Assembly: GCF_002270415.1 (NCBI RefSeq) | Contig: NZ_NNRI01000007.1 | Span: 1,302,001-1,366,000 of the forward strand | DNA: 64,000 bases | Direction: 5' to 3' | From: Mesorhizobium sophorae | GTDB lineage: Bacteria > Pseudomonadota > Alphaproteobacteria > Rhizobiales > Rhizobiaceae | Shown: positions 41,042 to 49,827 of the stretch, one piece after another | How positions within the stretch are numbered: the first letter of the stretch is position 1 | How the letters are laid out: the number at the start of each line of letters is the position of its first letter | The notes under the pieces: generated by a model | Told to the model about the DNA's origin: nothing | Databases searched by the model: none | What the model saw: only the letters and a program-made list of their open reading frames with translations | Translations under genes and position numbers: made by a program

Positions 41042-41181
41042 GGCCTTTCATAAACTCTACTCCGGCGGCCATCTGGTGAGGTTTTCTCCGCTTCCGGTGC
41101 TCACGGACCCAAACGTCCGCTGCGCTCCGGTTCTCGAAAACCACACCAGCTGACTCACCGGAGCGAGTTTCTGGAAAGGCC
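41042..41181. repeat. Long palindromic repeat, family B (copy 2)
   Basis: Outer arms GGCCTTTC...CTCCGG (41042-41066) and CCGGAGCGAGTTTCTGG.AAAGGCC (41158-41181) pair imperfectly over about 24 bases. The inside contains GCTTCCGGTGCTCACG and CTCCGGTTCTCGAAAACCAC, as at 17152-17272. It lies just after lpdA. Confidence 0.8.
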
Positions 41182-41206
41182 TTTAAGGCGGCCCCACACA
41201 AAGCAA

Positions 41207-41232
41207 AACGGCCCGCCTTTTGGCGGGCCGTT
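41207..41232 (-). terminator. Intrinsic terminator of the Pro/Ala-rich protein gene
   Basis: AACGGCCCGCC / GGCGGGCCGTT is an 11-bp perfect stem with a TTTT loop. On the minus strand it is followed by TTTTGCTTTG, so it mainly ends the gene at 41254. Confidence 0.75.
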
Positions 41233-41253
41233 CGTATTTGATATCGAGCCTGA

Positions 41254-41577
41254 TCAGTTGGCCGGTGCGGCAGGAGCCGGAGCAGGCGCTGGAGCTGGTG
41301 CGGGCGCTGGGGCAGGCGCCGCGGGAGCGGGCGCGGCCGGAGCCGGTTCGGCTGGCTTCATCGGTTCTGGAGGAGCCGGCGCAGGTGCCGGTGTGCTGGC
41401 CGCCGGCGCCTCGGCAGGTGCCGGATGCTCACCGCCGCTTCTTCCGAAAACATAATACGCGACAACCGCCAGAATAACGACGACCAGAACAATCAGCCAG
41501 GTGCTGCCACCGCCGCTTGGGCGAGGAGCGTTGGTGGACGAATTGAACGGGTCGTTTGGATTCGGTGTGTTCGCCAT
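41254..41577 (-). CDS. Small membrane protein with Pro/Ala-rich periplasmic tail
   Basis: A 107-residue protein: a short N-terminus, one membrane helix (about residues 26-45, WLIVLVVVILAVVAYYVF), then a 60-residue tail made almost wholly of Pro, Ala and Glu with PAPAP repeats. The tail is an extended, TonB-like spacer. I do not recognise a family. Length of the low-complexity part will vary between strains. Confidence 0.7.
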   Translation of the reverse strand: MANTPNPNDPFNSSTNAPRPSGGGSTWLIVLVVVILAVVAYYVFGRSGGEHPAPAEAPAASTPAPAPAPPEPMKPAEPAPAAPAPAAPAPAPAPAPAPAPAPAAPAN

Positions 41578-41706
41578 AAAAGTGTCCTCCGTGGATGAAA
41601 AACATCAAACAACAGCCATCAACGCGTTACCGTCGAATGGGTTTCACACTAGTCGAGGAAAACGCCGAAAACGCGACGCCCGGATCCTCCACCACCATGC
41701 GGCGAC

Positions 41707-42774
41707 TCAGTTGACAGCGGTGACAGTATAGCCGGCTTTGCGGAAATCCTCGACCAGGCCTTCGGGACCGGGAAGGTGGAGGGCTCCGACCGCCATGAAG
41801 GCATTGCCCCTGGCCAGGATCGGCTGGGCATGATCTACCATCACCTTGTTGCGGCTGGTGATCATGGTTTCCTCGAACGCGGCATAGCCTGCGGGGTCGT
41901 CCTGCTCATCGGGCATGGCCACACGGAACAGTGGCCAGAACATACCGGTGTCGCCGCGCTGGTAGAGAACGATCATGGTTTCGTTGATGTCGTTGACCTT
42001 GTCGCCCAGCTTCAGCGTGTCGACCAGCCCCTTCATGTGAAAGGCCAGTGGCAAAGAGGCCATGGCGCGCAATTGGCTGGCAGCCGTTTCCAGTCCCTCA
42101 ACCGGCTTGCCGGCGGCCTTGGCACCCTCCGCCAGCTTGACGTCGAGCACCGGGGCGCCGCCGGACTGGCGGGCGAGTTCGCAAGCCGGAAGCGCCATCA
42201 TGGCCGAGAGCATCCATGGCTTCATCTTGGCGACGGTCGCCGGCGGGATGCCGCGCGCGTCGAGTGCGGCATTCATGGCCGCCGCATCGTCGGGCGACAG
42301 CAATGACGACAGCGTCGTGGAGTCGGTGAACATCATCAGGTCCGGCTCCTTGAGCATCGCCGCCATCATCTGCTGCTTGTCGAGCACGTCGGTGGTTTCG
42401 ATGACGATGGTGGCGGCGGCGTCATAGGCCTTCTGCGCCGCCGGCGGCAGCGCGGTGACGCGCGGGTCGGTCATGTGCATGGTGCCGAACAGGAAGGACG
42501 GCTTTTCGCCCGGCTTCTCCAGCTTCCACAGCAGGCCCTTGCCGTTCGGCGTGGCGGCGGCTTCAGTCTCGATCTTCTGATAGGCCGACGGATCGCTCTT
42601 CTGCAAGGCGGACAGCATGTCGGCGCCGGTGCAGGTGGGGATCTCGGCATGCGCCCTGCCGGCCCCGAGCAGCAAGACGGCAAGGAATGACAGGAAAAAC
42701 AGGACATTGAGCGCGACAAGCAGCTTCAGCGACACGGAAGCTGCACGGTCGGCGATGGCGATGACGCGTTTCAT
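41707..42774 (-). CDS. TraB/GumN family protein
   Basis: A 355-residue TraB/PrgY/GumN-type protein. An N-terminal hydrophobic segment (residues 18-42) acts as a signal or anchor. Family motifs are FLFGTMHMTDPRV near residue 85 (GxxH) and AVGALHLPGPEGLV near the C-terminus. Homologues may be metal-dependent proteases; this is not shown here. ATG 42774 is taken rather than one at 42825, which falls in a dispersed repeat. Confidence 0.85.
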   Translation of the reverse strand: MKRVIAIADRAASVSLKLLVALNVLFFLSFLAVLLLGAGRAHAEIPTCTGADMLSALQKSDPSAYQKIETEAAATPNGKGLLWKLEKPGEKPSFLFGTMHMTDPRVTALPPAAQKAYDAAATIVIETTDVLDKQQMMAAMLKEPDLMMFTDSTTLSSLLSPDDAAAMNAALDARGIPPATVAKMKPWMLSAMMALPACELARQSGGAPVLDVKLAEGAKAAGKPVEGLETAASQLRAMASLPLAFHMKGLVDTLKLGDKVNDINETMIVLYQRGDTGMFWPLFRVAMPDEQDDPAGYAAFEETMITSRNKVMVDHAQPILARGNAFMAVGALHLPGPEGLVEDFRKAGYTVTAVN

Positions 42775-42793
42775 GACGCTGTCTTCATGTTTT

Positions 42794-42842
42794 GACCATG
42801 ACCTTTTCCGAAAACCGGGTCCCACTTTTCGGGATCATGGTC
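42794..42842. repeat. Dispersed palindrome, family C (copy 2)
   Basis: GACCATGA and TCATGGTC close a hairpin whose inner part is TTTTCCGAAAACCGGGTCCC and CACTTTTCGGG. It overlaps the 5' region of the TraB gene. Confidence 0.8.
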
Positions 42843-42939
42843 AGGTCTAGGCGCAAAAAGCGGCAAAACGGTTAATCGGCACTGCAAAATTGTCTTTGAC
42901 CGGTCCTAGCTACTCGGCGCAGGCGTTTTGAATTCTGGT

Positions 42940-43024
42940 CCGCGGCATTCTTCGGCTGAGATCGCGGCATGGATCCCAGGGTCTTCGCGACGCCGCTGCG
43001 GCTGCTTCGCCCAGGGATGACGAA
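42940..43024. repeat. Dispersed repeat with GGATCCCAGGGTCTTCGC core
   Basis: The block GCGGCATGGATCCCAGGG, then CTGCGGCTGCTTCGCCC and AGGGATGACGAA, matches a common alphaproteobacterial intergenic repeat. It ends a few bases before the xerC stop codon. Confidence 0.55.
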
Positions 43025-43028
43025 ATGA

Positions 43029-43967
43029 TCATGCCCTTGGGTGAGCAGACTCATAAATTTCGAGCAGCCTGGCAGTGTCGACGCCGGTGTAGATCTGCGT
43101 CGTCGACAGGCTGGCGTGGCCTAGGAGCTCCTGGATGGTGCGCAAATCGCCACCGCGGCCGAGCAGATGCGTGGCGAAGGAATGGCGTAGCGCGTGTGGC
43201 GTCGCGGTATCGGGCAGGTTGAGCGCCGAGCGCAGCTTGGCCATGTCGCGCTGGACGATGGCCGGATTGAGCGGGCCGCCGCGCGCGCCGCGAAACAAAA
43301 GGCCCTTCGGGTCGAGATGATAGGGGCAGAGCCGGCGGTATTCGGCGATCGCCCGCAGCGCCACCGGTAGCACCGGCACCAGCCGCGTCTTGCTGCCCTT
43401 GCCGGTGACGCGCAGCACGGTGTCGGTCGCCAAGGCCAGATCGGCAGCAGCGAGGCCGAGCGCCTCGGAAATGCGCAGGCCTGAGCCATAGAGCAGCGTC
43501 AGCACGGCTGCGTTGCGGGCGGCGATCCACGGCTCTTCAGCCAGTTGGCCTTCGACGGAAACGACATGCTTGGCATCGCTTGCCGTCAGTGGCTTGGGCA
43601 GCGATTTGGGCTGGCGCGGCGCGCGCAAGGCTGCCGCACCGGCCGCGTTGACGAGGCCACGCCGTTCGAGGAACCGCAGCAGCGAGCGGATGCCCGCCAG
43701 TCCGCGGCCAAGCGTGCGGGCGCCGGCGCCGGCGTTGCGGCGGGCGGCGAGGAAGCCGCGCAGATCGGCCGGGCGCAGATTGGCGATGTCCGAAATGCCG
43801 GGCGAGCCGCCACAATGGCCGGTGAGGAAATGCAGGAACTGCCGCGTGTCGCGCTCGTAGGCCTCGACGGTTTCCGGCGACAGCCGGCGTTCGCGCGCCA
43901 GCATCTTCAGCCAGCTTTCACGCGCCGCCTGGAGGTCGGGTTTTGCCGGGATGAGGAATTCCTGCAT
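43029..43967 (-). CDS. xerC: Tyrosine recombinase XerC
   Basis: A 312-residue tyrosine recombinase that resolves chromosome dimers at dif with XerD. An N-terminal SAM-like domain (residues 10-100) precedes the catalytic domain: Arg in GSGLRISEALGL, Lys in GKGSKTRLVPV, HALRHSFATHLL, LGHASLSTTQIY with nucleophile Tyr. GGAAG lies before ATG 43967. Nothing mobile is nearby, so a housekeeping Xer role is preferred over an integrase one. Confidence 0.9.
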   Translation of the reverse strand: MQEFLIPAKPDLQAARESWLKMLARERRLSPETVEAYERDTRQFLHFLTGHCGGSPGISDIANLRPADLRGFLAARRNAGAGARTLGRGLAGIRSLLRFLERRGLVNAAGAAALRAPRQPKSLPKPLTASDAKHVVSVEGQLAEEPWIAARNAAVLTLLYGSGLRISEALGLAAADLALATDTVLRVTGKGSKTRLVPVLPVALRAIAEYRRLCPYHLDPKGLLFRGARGGPLNPAIVQRDMAKLRSALNLPDTATPHALRHSFATHLLGRGGDLRTIQELLGHASLSTTQIYTGVDTARLLEIYESAHPRA

Positions 43968-43997
43968 GGTGTGCTTCCAATCTTGCTTCATGCGTGC

Positions 43998-44096
43998 CGT
44001 TGTCCCCAAACTGGAGCCACCTTTGGGCGACATGCATTTGTCTTCATGCATGTCGTCATCCCAAAACCGGTTCCCACTTTTGGGCGACATGCATCA
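43998..44096. repeat. Two facing copies of palindrome family C (CCCAAA...TTTGGGCGACATGCAT)
   Basis: One unit near 44004-44037 and one near 44041-44094, each ending TTTGGGCGACATGCAT, joined by ATGCATG. The pair lies between divergent xerC and rimM. Confidence 0.75.
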
Positions 44097-44195
44097 GCCG
44101 CCATTTTCCGGCAGCCGGGTTAGGAAGCGGTGAAGAGTCATGTCATTGAAATGACAATCCGGGAGCGTTAGAGCAAAGCCAAAGGATATCGCGCC

Positions 44196-44795
44196 ATGAG
44201 CAAGCCCCAGAACCCCGTCCAGATGGCCGTGATCGGCGCCGCCCACGGCATCAAGGGCGAATTGCGGGTGAAGACCTTCACCGGTGAGCCGTTGGCGCTG
44301 GCCGATTATGGGCCGCTCTATGCCAGGGACGGCCGCGCCTTCCAGATCATCGACATCAGGCCCGCCAACACCGTCGTCGTTGTCCGCTTCAAGGGTGTTG
44401 CCGACCGCAACGCCGCCGAGGCGCTCGCCGGCACCGAACTGTTCGTCGACCGCTCGATGCTGCCCGACGATGGCGAGGAGGACGAATTCTACCATGCCGA
44501 CCTGGTCGGTCTGGAGGTCCGGGACGATGCCGGTGCTGTGATCGGCAAGGTCGTCGCCGTGCACAATTTCGGCGGTGGCGACATTCTCGATGTGACATTG
44601 GGCGGGCGCAAGGGCGTGCTGATCCCGTTCACGCAGGCCGCGGTGCCTGATGTGTCGATCGCCGAGGGCTTTGTCCGCGTCGACCCGGCGGCGGCAGGGC
44701 TGCTCGAGGACGAGGATGGCGATGCGCCGCGCGAGGAAGACTTCGACCCGAAGGGCAGGCCGCGCGGACCGCGGGACGCCGGGGGCAACCGGTGA
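44196..44795 (+). CDS. rimM: Ribosome maturation factor RimM
   Basis: A 199-residue 16S rRNA/30S processing factor. The N-terminal RimM domain ([19 protein letters not shown]) and the PRC-barrel ([27 protein letters not shown]) are intact; the C-terminal tail is acidic. It overlaps trmD by four bases. rpsP, often upstream in this operon, is absent here. Confidence 0.94.
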   Translation: MSKPQNPVQMAVIGAAHGIKGELRVKTFTGEPLALADYGPLYARDGRAFQIIDIRPANTVVVVRFKGVADRNAAEALAGTELFVDRSMLPDDGEEDEFYHADLVGLEVRDDAGAVIGKVVAVHNFGGGDILDVTLGGRKGVLIPFTQAAVPDVSIAEGFVRVDPAAAGLLEDEDGDAPREEDFDPKGRPRGPRDAGGNR

Positions 44796-45493
44796 CGTTC
44801 AAAGCCTCGGTGCTGACGCTTTATCCCGAGATGTTTCCGGGCGCGCTCGGGCTATCGCTGGCCGGCCGGGCGCTGGAAGGTGGCACATGGTCGCTGGAAG
44901 CGATCCAGATCCGCGACTTCGCCACCGACCGCCACCGCACCGTCGACGACACGCCGGCCGGCGGCGGTGCCGGCATGGTGATGCGCGCCGATGTTTTGGC
45001 CAGGGCCATCGACCATGCTTCGCCCGAGGGCGACGCGCGGCCGCGGCTGCTGATGAGCCCGCGCGGCAGGCCGCTGACGCAGGCGCGCGTGCGCGAACTC
45101 GCCGCCGGGCCGGGCGCTGTGATCCTGTGCGGACGCTTCGAGGGCGTCGACCAGCGGCTGATCGAGGCGCGCGGATTGGAAGAGGTTTCGATCGGCGATT
45201 TCATCCTCTCTGGCGGTGAGCCGGCGGCCCTTGTGCTGCTCGACGGTGTGGTGCGGCTGTTGCCCGGCGTCATGGGCAATGCCGTGTCGGGCGAAGAGGA
45301 GAGTTTCGAGAATGGCCTGCTCGAACACCCTCATTACACGCGGCCGCAGGAATTCGAGGGGCGCGAGATTCCCGAGGTGCTGATATCAGGCAATCACAAG
45401 AAGATCGCCGCCTGGCGGCGGGCGGAGTCCGAGGCGCTGACGAAAGAGCGGCGGCCGGATTTGTTGGAAAACGACCAGGCCGACAATGGCTGA
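44792..45493 (+). CDS. trmD: tRNA (guanine37-N1)-methyltransferase TrmD
   Basis: A 233-residue SPOUT enzyme making m1G37 in tRNAs, preventing frameshifts. [17 protein letters not shown] and the trefoil knot segment [21 protein letters not shown] are characteristic. The GTG start overlaps the rimM TGA (GTGA). It overlaps the next gene by eight bases. Confidence 0.95.
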   Translation: MTFKASVLTLYPEMFPGALGLSLAGRALEGGTWSLEAIQIRDFATDRHRTVDDTPAGGGAGMVMRADVLARAIDHASPEGDARPRLLMSPRGRPLTQARVRELAAGPGAVILCGRFEGVDQRLIEARGLEEVSIGDFILSGGEPAALVLLDGVVRLLPGVMGNAVSGEEESFENGLLEHPHYTRPQEFEGREIPEVLISGNHKKIAAWRRAESEALTKERRPDLLENDQADNG

Positions 45494-45950
45494 GATTGCC
45501 CAGAGTTCAGCGTCGCTAAGATTCTTCGGCGATGATCTCGACCCCGCCGAACTCACAAGACTTTTAGCTGGACAACCGACCTATGCAGTTCGGAAAGGGG
45601 ATATTCATACGCATCCCCCAAACCAACCACCCCGCATAGCGCTGAACGGACTCTGGAGGCTCTCGTCGGGATGCGACAAAGGCGACCAACTCGATCACCA
45701 GATCGCAAGTATCTTGAAGACGCTCACGTCAGACGTCGCGGTTTGGGCCGATCTCGTGCGGCGGTTCAAGGTCGACATGTTCTGCGGCGTCTGGCTCGAT
45801 CAGGTAAATCAGGGCTTGGGATTGACCCCATCGACGCTGAAGTTACTGGGTGAGCGAGGCATAAAGCTCGACCTCGACATCTACCGCCGACCCAGAGGTC
45901 ATTCCGATTTTCGAAACCAGATTGATCCGGCTCACCCCTTAGCGAAATAG
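45486..45950 (+). CDS. DUF4279 domain-containing protein
   Basis: A 154-residue protein with the DUF4279 pattern: an N-terminal [25 protein letters not shown] near residue 56, and [17 protein letters not shown] at the end. The function is unknown. It is AT-richer than its neighbours, begins inside the trmD 3' end, and separates trmD from rplS, which are often adjacent. It overlaps the convergent permease gene by 19 bases. Confidence 0.75.
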   Translation: MAEIAQSSASLRFFGDDLDPAELTRLLAGQPTYAVRKGDIHTHPPNQPPRIALNGLWRLSSGCDKGDQLDHQIASILKTLTSDVAVWADLVRRFKVDMFCGVWLDQVNQGLGLTPSTLKLLGERGIKLDLDIYRRPRGHSDFRNQIDPAHPLAK

Positions 45951-46684
45951 TAAAACGCCAGGAACAGGCCGACGGCGACGACGAAGCCGCGCACCGCGTT
46001 CTGCGGCACGCGCTTGGCGATCCAGACGCCGGCATAGCCGCCCAGCGCGCCGCCCGGGATCATGATGATCGCCTGCAGCCAGGCGACAACGCCGCCCGAG
46101 ACGAAGACGACGATCGCCACCGCGGCGATGACAATGGCCAGCATGTTCTTCAGCGCGTTCAGCCGGTGATAGTCGCCGGCTTGCGTGAGGCCGAGCGTCG
46201 CCAGCATCATGACGCCCATGCCGGCGCCGAAGAAGCCGCCATAGATGGCGGTGATGAACTGCGCCAATGAACCGGTCAGCGTGCCCACCGCGGCTTCGTG
46301 CCCCGGCTTCGGCGCCGGTTTCAGCCACGGCCCGGCGGCAAACAGGGCCGTTGCGCCCAGCAGCAGCCATGGCACCAGGACGCGGAACGACGGATTGTCG
46401 AGCGCCAGCAAGATCAGCGCGCCAGCCAGCGCGCCGACCGCCGAGATCAGGCAGAGAAGCAATGCGCCACGCCAGAAGTGGCGGATGTCATCCCAGTAGG
46501 CGAGCGTCGAGGTGATGTAGCCGGGAAACTGCGTCACCGAGGAGGTGGCGTTGGCGACGATCGGCGGCAGGCCGACCAATGTCATGGCGCCGAAGGTGAT
46601 GAAAGTGCCGCCACCGGCGACCGCATTGGCGGTGCCTGACAGAAAGCCCGCCAGGAAAAGCAGGATGGCGTCGAAGATAGACAT
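45932..46684 (-). CDS. TauE/SafE-type sulfite exporter family permease
   Basis: A 250-residue inner-membrane protein with eight hydrophobic helices. FLSGTANAVAGGGTFITFGAM near residues 14-33 and YGGFFGAGMGVMMLA near 147-161 are the paired TauE/SafE repeats. These carriers export sulfite, sulfoacetate or other organic anions; the substrate here is not evident. ATG 46684 is chosen; a longer open frame upstream is antisense to rplS. Confidence 0.88.
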   Translation of the reverse strand: MSIFDAILLFLAGFLSGTANAVAGGGTFITFGAMTLVGLPPIVANATSSVTQFPGYITSTLAYWDDIRHFWRGALLLCLISAVGALAGALILLALDNPSFRVLVPWLLLGATALFAAGPWLKPAPKPGHEAAVGTLTGSLAQFITAIYGGFFGAGMGVMMLATLGLTQAGDYHRLNALKNMLAIVIAAVAIVVFVSGGVVAWLQAIIMIPGGALGGYAGVWIAKRVPQNAVRGFVVAVGLFLAFYYFAKG

Positions 46685-47011
46685 GTAAGGCCGCCGCGAA
46701 AAACTGTGCTGCGCCCGGCTTAGGAAGCCTGGCATACGGACGCAACCCGGCACCGGAAGGTTATGATGGTGCCATGCAGGCAAAAAAGACTCGGGGTCAG
46801 GCGTGACAAAGCGCTGAAATAGCTGTATGTGCCCGCCCGTACCGGCAAGAAAAACTCTGCCGGACCCGTCAACAATGACGGTGTAGTCGCCCCTGCCCGA
46901 TGTCTTGGACACCGATGTCTTCGATAAAGGGCATAGCCGAGCGGTCATTGGAACTGCAAGGCGAGTGTCGGACGCTCTGGCTGTCGGAAGAACAAGAAGT
47001 GGATTTTTGAG
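46685..47011. other. 327-base gap between divergent permease and rplS
   Basis: No gene, RNA or clear repeat was seen. A minus-strand frame (around 46790-46900) reads VDGSGRVFLAGTGG, perhaps a decayed protein remnant, but it has no start or family match. A clear sigma-70 promoter for rplS was not found. Confidence 0.5.
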
Positions 47012-47557
<546 letters not shown>

Positions 47558-47584
47558 GTTTTTCGCCAATCATGTTTGTAAAAA

Positions 47585-47605
47585 GGCGGCTTCGGCCGCC
47601 TTTTT
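47585..47605 (+). terminator. Intrinsic terminator of rplS
   Basis: GGCGGC, TTCG tetraloop, GCCGCC, then TTTTT. A run of five A before the stem makes it able to act on both strands. Confidence 0.92.
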
Positions 47606-47642
47606 CGTTTTCAGGAATGATGCACTGGCTGGATATCCGCGA

Positions 47643-47684
47643 TTGACTCCCATTATATCGTGTACTAAACAATCGTGCACAATA
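47643..47684 (+). promoter_or_regulatory. ohr promoter with probable OhrR operator
   Basis: TTGACT (47643-47648), 17 bases, TAAACA gives a plausible promoter. Over and after it are two related half-sites, ATCGTGTAC and ATCGTGCACAAT (the second a near palindrome around GTGCAC), about 15 bases apart. This fits a MarR-type OhrR operator before an ohr gene; the site is inferred from position and symmetry. Confidence 0.5.
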
Positions 47685-47700
47685 TAAATGGAGACACGAG

Positions 47701-48135
47701 ATGACAGCTTTGTATTCCACCCAGGCCCGCGCCGTCGGCGGCCGCGCCGGCCACGTTCAGAGCAACGATGGCCTGCTCAGCCTCAACCTTGCCATGCCAA
47801 AGGAACTTGGTGGCAAGGGCGGCGCCACCAATCCCGAGCAGCTTTTCGCCGCCGGCTATGCCGCCTGCTTCGAAAGCGCCATGCGCTTCATCGCCGGCAA
47901 GCAGAAGCTGCCGCTGCAGGATGCCTCGGTGACGGCCAATGTCAGCCTGCATCCGAATGGCCAGGGCGGTTTCCTGCTCGGCGTTTCGCTGGCGGCTGAG
48001 ACGAAAGGTCTTGATCAGGCGGCGGCGGAAGCGCTTGTATCGGCAGCGCATGAGGTTTGCCCCTATTCCAACGCCATCAAGGGCAACATCGAGGTGGCGC
48101 TTTCGGCAACGGCGCTTCCGGCAAAGGCAGCATGA
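47701..48135 (+). CDS. ohr: Organic hydroperoxide resistance protein Ohr
   Basis: A 144-residue OsmC/Ohr peroxidase that reduces organic peroxides with lipoyl thiols. Catalytic Cys56 (YAACFESA) and resolving Cys120 (HEVCPYSNA) and Arg15 (GGRAGH) are in place. GGAG precedes ATG. It overlaps ohrR by four bases, forming a self-regulated pair. Confidence 0.94.
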   Translation: MTALYSTQARAVGGRAGHVQSNDGLLSLNLAMPKELGGKGGATNPEQLFAAGYAACFESAMRFIAGKQKLPLQDASVTANVSLHPNGQGGFLLGVSLAAETKGLDQAAAEALVSAAHEVCPYSNAIKGNIEVALSATALPAKAA

Positions 48136-48617
48136 CCACCAGAACGACCTCTTCGCACCTGGACATCCCGGCGGATTTCGCCGGGATACCGAAGCTCGAT
48201 CAGCATCTGTGCTTCGCGCTCTATTCGGCGAGCGGGCTGATGACACGGCTCTACCGGCCGCTGCTCGAGCCGCTCGGCCTGACCTACCCGCAATATCTGA
48301 CCATGCTGGCGCTGTGGGAACATGCACCGCGCACGGTCGGCGAACTCGGCGACGCGCTGGGGCTCGATTCGGCAACGCTGACGCCACTGCTCAAGCGATT
48401 GGAAGCGAACGGCCTGGTCACGCGCCGGCGCGATGCCGCCGACGAACGCCGGGTGCTGGTCGAACCGACGCCTCAGGGCAAAGCACTGCGCGAGGGCGCC
48501 AAGGCGGTGTCGGCCGCGATGCGGTGCCATTCGCCGCTTGATAGCGACGAGCTGAAATCCCTGCATCGCTCCCTGACCCGGCTGATTGACGGTTTGCGTG
48601 AAGCGAGCGCCGATTGA
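48132..48617 (+). CDS. ohrR: MarR-family transcriptional regulator OhrR
   Basis: A 161-residue winged-helix repressor. The peroxide-sensing Cys27 lies in LDQHLCFALYSAS, and TVGELGDALGLDSATLTPLLKRLEANGLVTRRRDAADERRV is the DNA-binding region. It should leave the ohr operator when oxidised by organic peroxides. ATG at 48132 overlaps the ohr stop. Confidence 0.92.
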   Translation: MTTRTTSSHLDIPADFAGIPKLDQHLCFALYSASGLMTRLYRPLLEPLGLTYPQYLTMLALWEHAPRTVGELGDALGLDSATLTPLLKRLEANGLVTRRRDAADERRVLVEPTPQGKALREGAKAVSAAMRCHSPLDSDELKSLHRSLTRLIDGLREASAD

Positions 48618-48793
48618 CGGGACACCACGGCGATCGTCCAGGAATCCCCGGATAGAAGGCAATGGAATCCGTTTTCACGTGCGCCGACGCAGTGGACCGT
48701 CTTGCATGACGCTTGCGGAAAGCTAAAGTCGGCGCCGGATTTTCCTGCAAGCCCGGCCGATGTCCGGGCGCTTTCACTTCCGGGGAGTGTGTC

Positions 48794-49591
48794 ATGACCA
48801 AATCGAAACTGCTGCTGGCCGGCCTGCTTGCCCTCATGCTTACGCCCGTTGCCGCCTTGGCGCAGGCGCTGCCCGATCTCGGCGGCAAGAAGGTGGTGGT
48901 GGTGACCGAAAACGCCTATCCGCCGCTGCAGTTCATCGATGCCAAGACGGGAAAACAGATCGGCTGGGAATATGATGCGATGAACGAGATCGCCAAGCGG
49001 CTGAACTTCACCGTCGAGTACCAGAACACCTCCTGGGACGCGATGATCCAGGCGGTTTCCGACAACCAGTACAATATCGGCATGACCGGCATCACCATCA
49101 AGGACGACCGCAAGCAGAAGGTCGACTTCTCCGACCCCTATATGCGCTCGGAACAGTTCATGCTGGTGCGCGGCGACGAAAGCCGCTTCACCGACGCCAA
49201 GACCTTCGGCGCTTTCAAGGACGGGCTGATCGGCGCCCAGGCCGGCACGACGCCCTTCTACACCGCCGTCTACAGCGTGCTCGACGGCAATGAGCAGAAT
49301 CCGCGCATCAAACTGTTCGAGACTTTTGGTGCGACGGTGCAGGCGTTGAAGTCCGGCGACGTTGATGTCGTCCTGACCGACGGTACCGCGGGCAAGGGCT
49401 ATGTCGATGCCTCCGACGGTAAGCTGAAGCTGATCGGCGGGCCGCTGGGCACCGAGGATTTCGGGTTTATCTTTCCGAAGGGCTCCGATCTGGTGAAGCC
49501 AGTCAACGCGGCTATCGCGGCGCTCAAGGCCGACGGCACGTTCGACACGCTCAACAAGAAATGGTTCCTTGATTACAAGATGGGGCAGTAG
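48794..49591 (+). CDS. Polar amino acid ABC transporter substrate-binding protein
   Basis: A 265-residue periplasmic protein of the SBP-bac-3 family. Signal peptide about residues 1-24 (ending ALAQA). VVVVTENAYPPLQFID, GWEYDAMNEIAKRLNF and IGMTGITIKDDRKQKVDFSDPY are typical. GGGGAG precedes ATG 48794. The permease follows 236 bases later past a strong inverted repeat; no ATPase is adjacent. Confidence 0.9.
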   Translation: MTKSKLLLAGLLALMLTPVAALAQALPDLGGKKVVVVTENAYPPLQFIDAKTGKQIGWEYDAMNEIAKRLNFTVEYQNTSWDAMIQAVSDNQYNIGMTGITIKDDRKQKVDFSDPYMRSEQFMLVRGDESRFTDAKTFGAFKDGLIGAQAGTTPFYTAVYSVLDGNEQNPRIKLFETFGATVQALKSGDVDVVLTDGTAGKGYVDASDGKLKLIGGPLGTEDFGFIFPKGSDLVKPVNAAIAALKADGTFDTLNKKWFLDYKMGQ

Positions 49592-49655
49592 TTCGTCTTG
49601 GCGCGGGTGTGGGGTGGTTCTAGCGCGCTGAAACTTGCACGAACATCGTTTCTTC

Positions 49656-49807
49656 CCGCCCCCCTCTGTCCTGCCGGACATCTCCCCCGCAAGGGGGGAG
49701 ATCAGATGTCGCCCCCGCTTTCGCCAATCGCCAATGTTGAAGCACTGCCTCCGGAGCTGCCAATCTCCCCCCTTGCGGGGGAGATGGCCGGCAGGCCAGA
49801 GGGGGGT
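49656..49807. repeat. Dispersed inverted repeat, family D, between binding protein and permease
   Basis: Left arm CCCCTCTGTCCTGCCGGACA plus TCTCCCCCGCAAGGGGGGAG; right arm (49762-49807) is its complement with small differences (GGCCGGCAGGCCAGAGGG). Arms of about 45 bases could form a large hairpin between the two transporter genes. Confidence 0.85.
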
Positions 49808-49827
49808 GCCTTGGTGCAATCCTTCTG

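Noticed and set aside
43029..43967. XerC as an integrase of a genomic island
   Set aside because: No tRNA, att-like direct repeats or phage or conjugation genes flank it; sequence and position fit the housekeeping recombinase.
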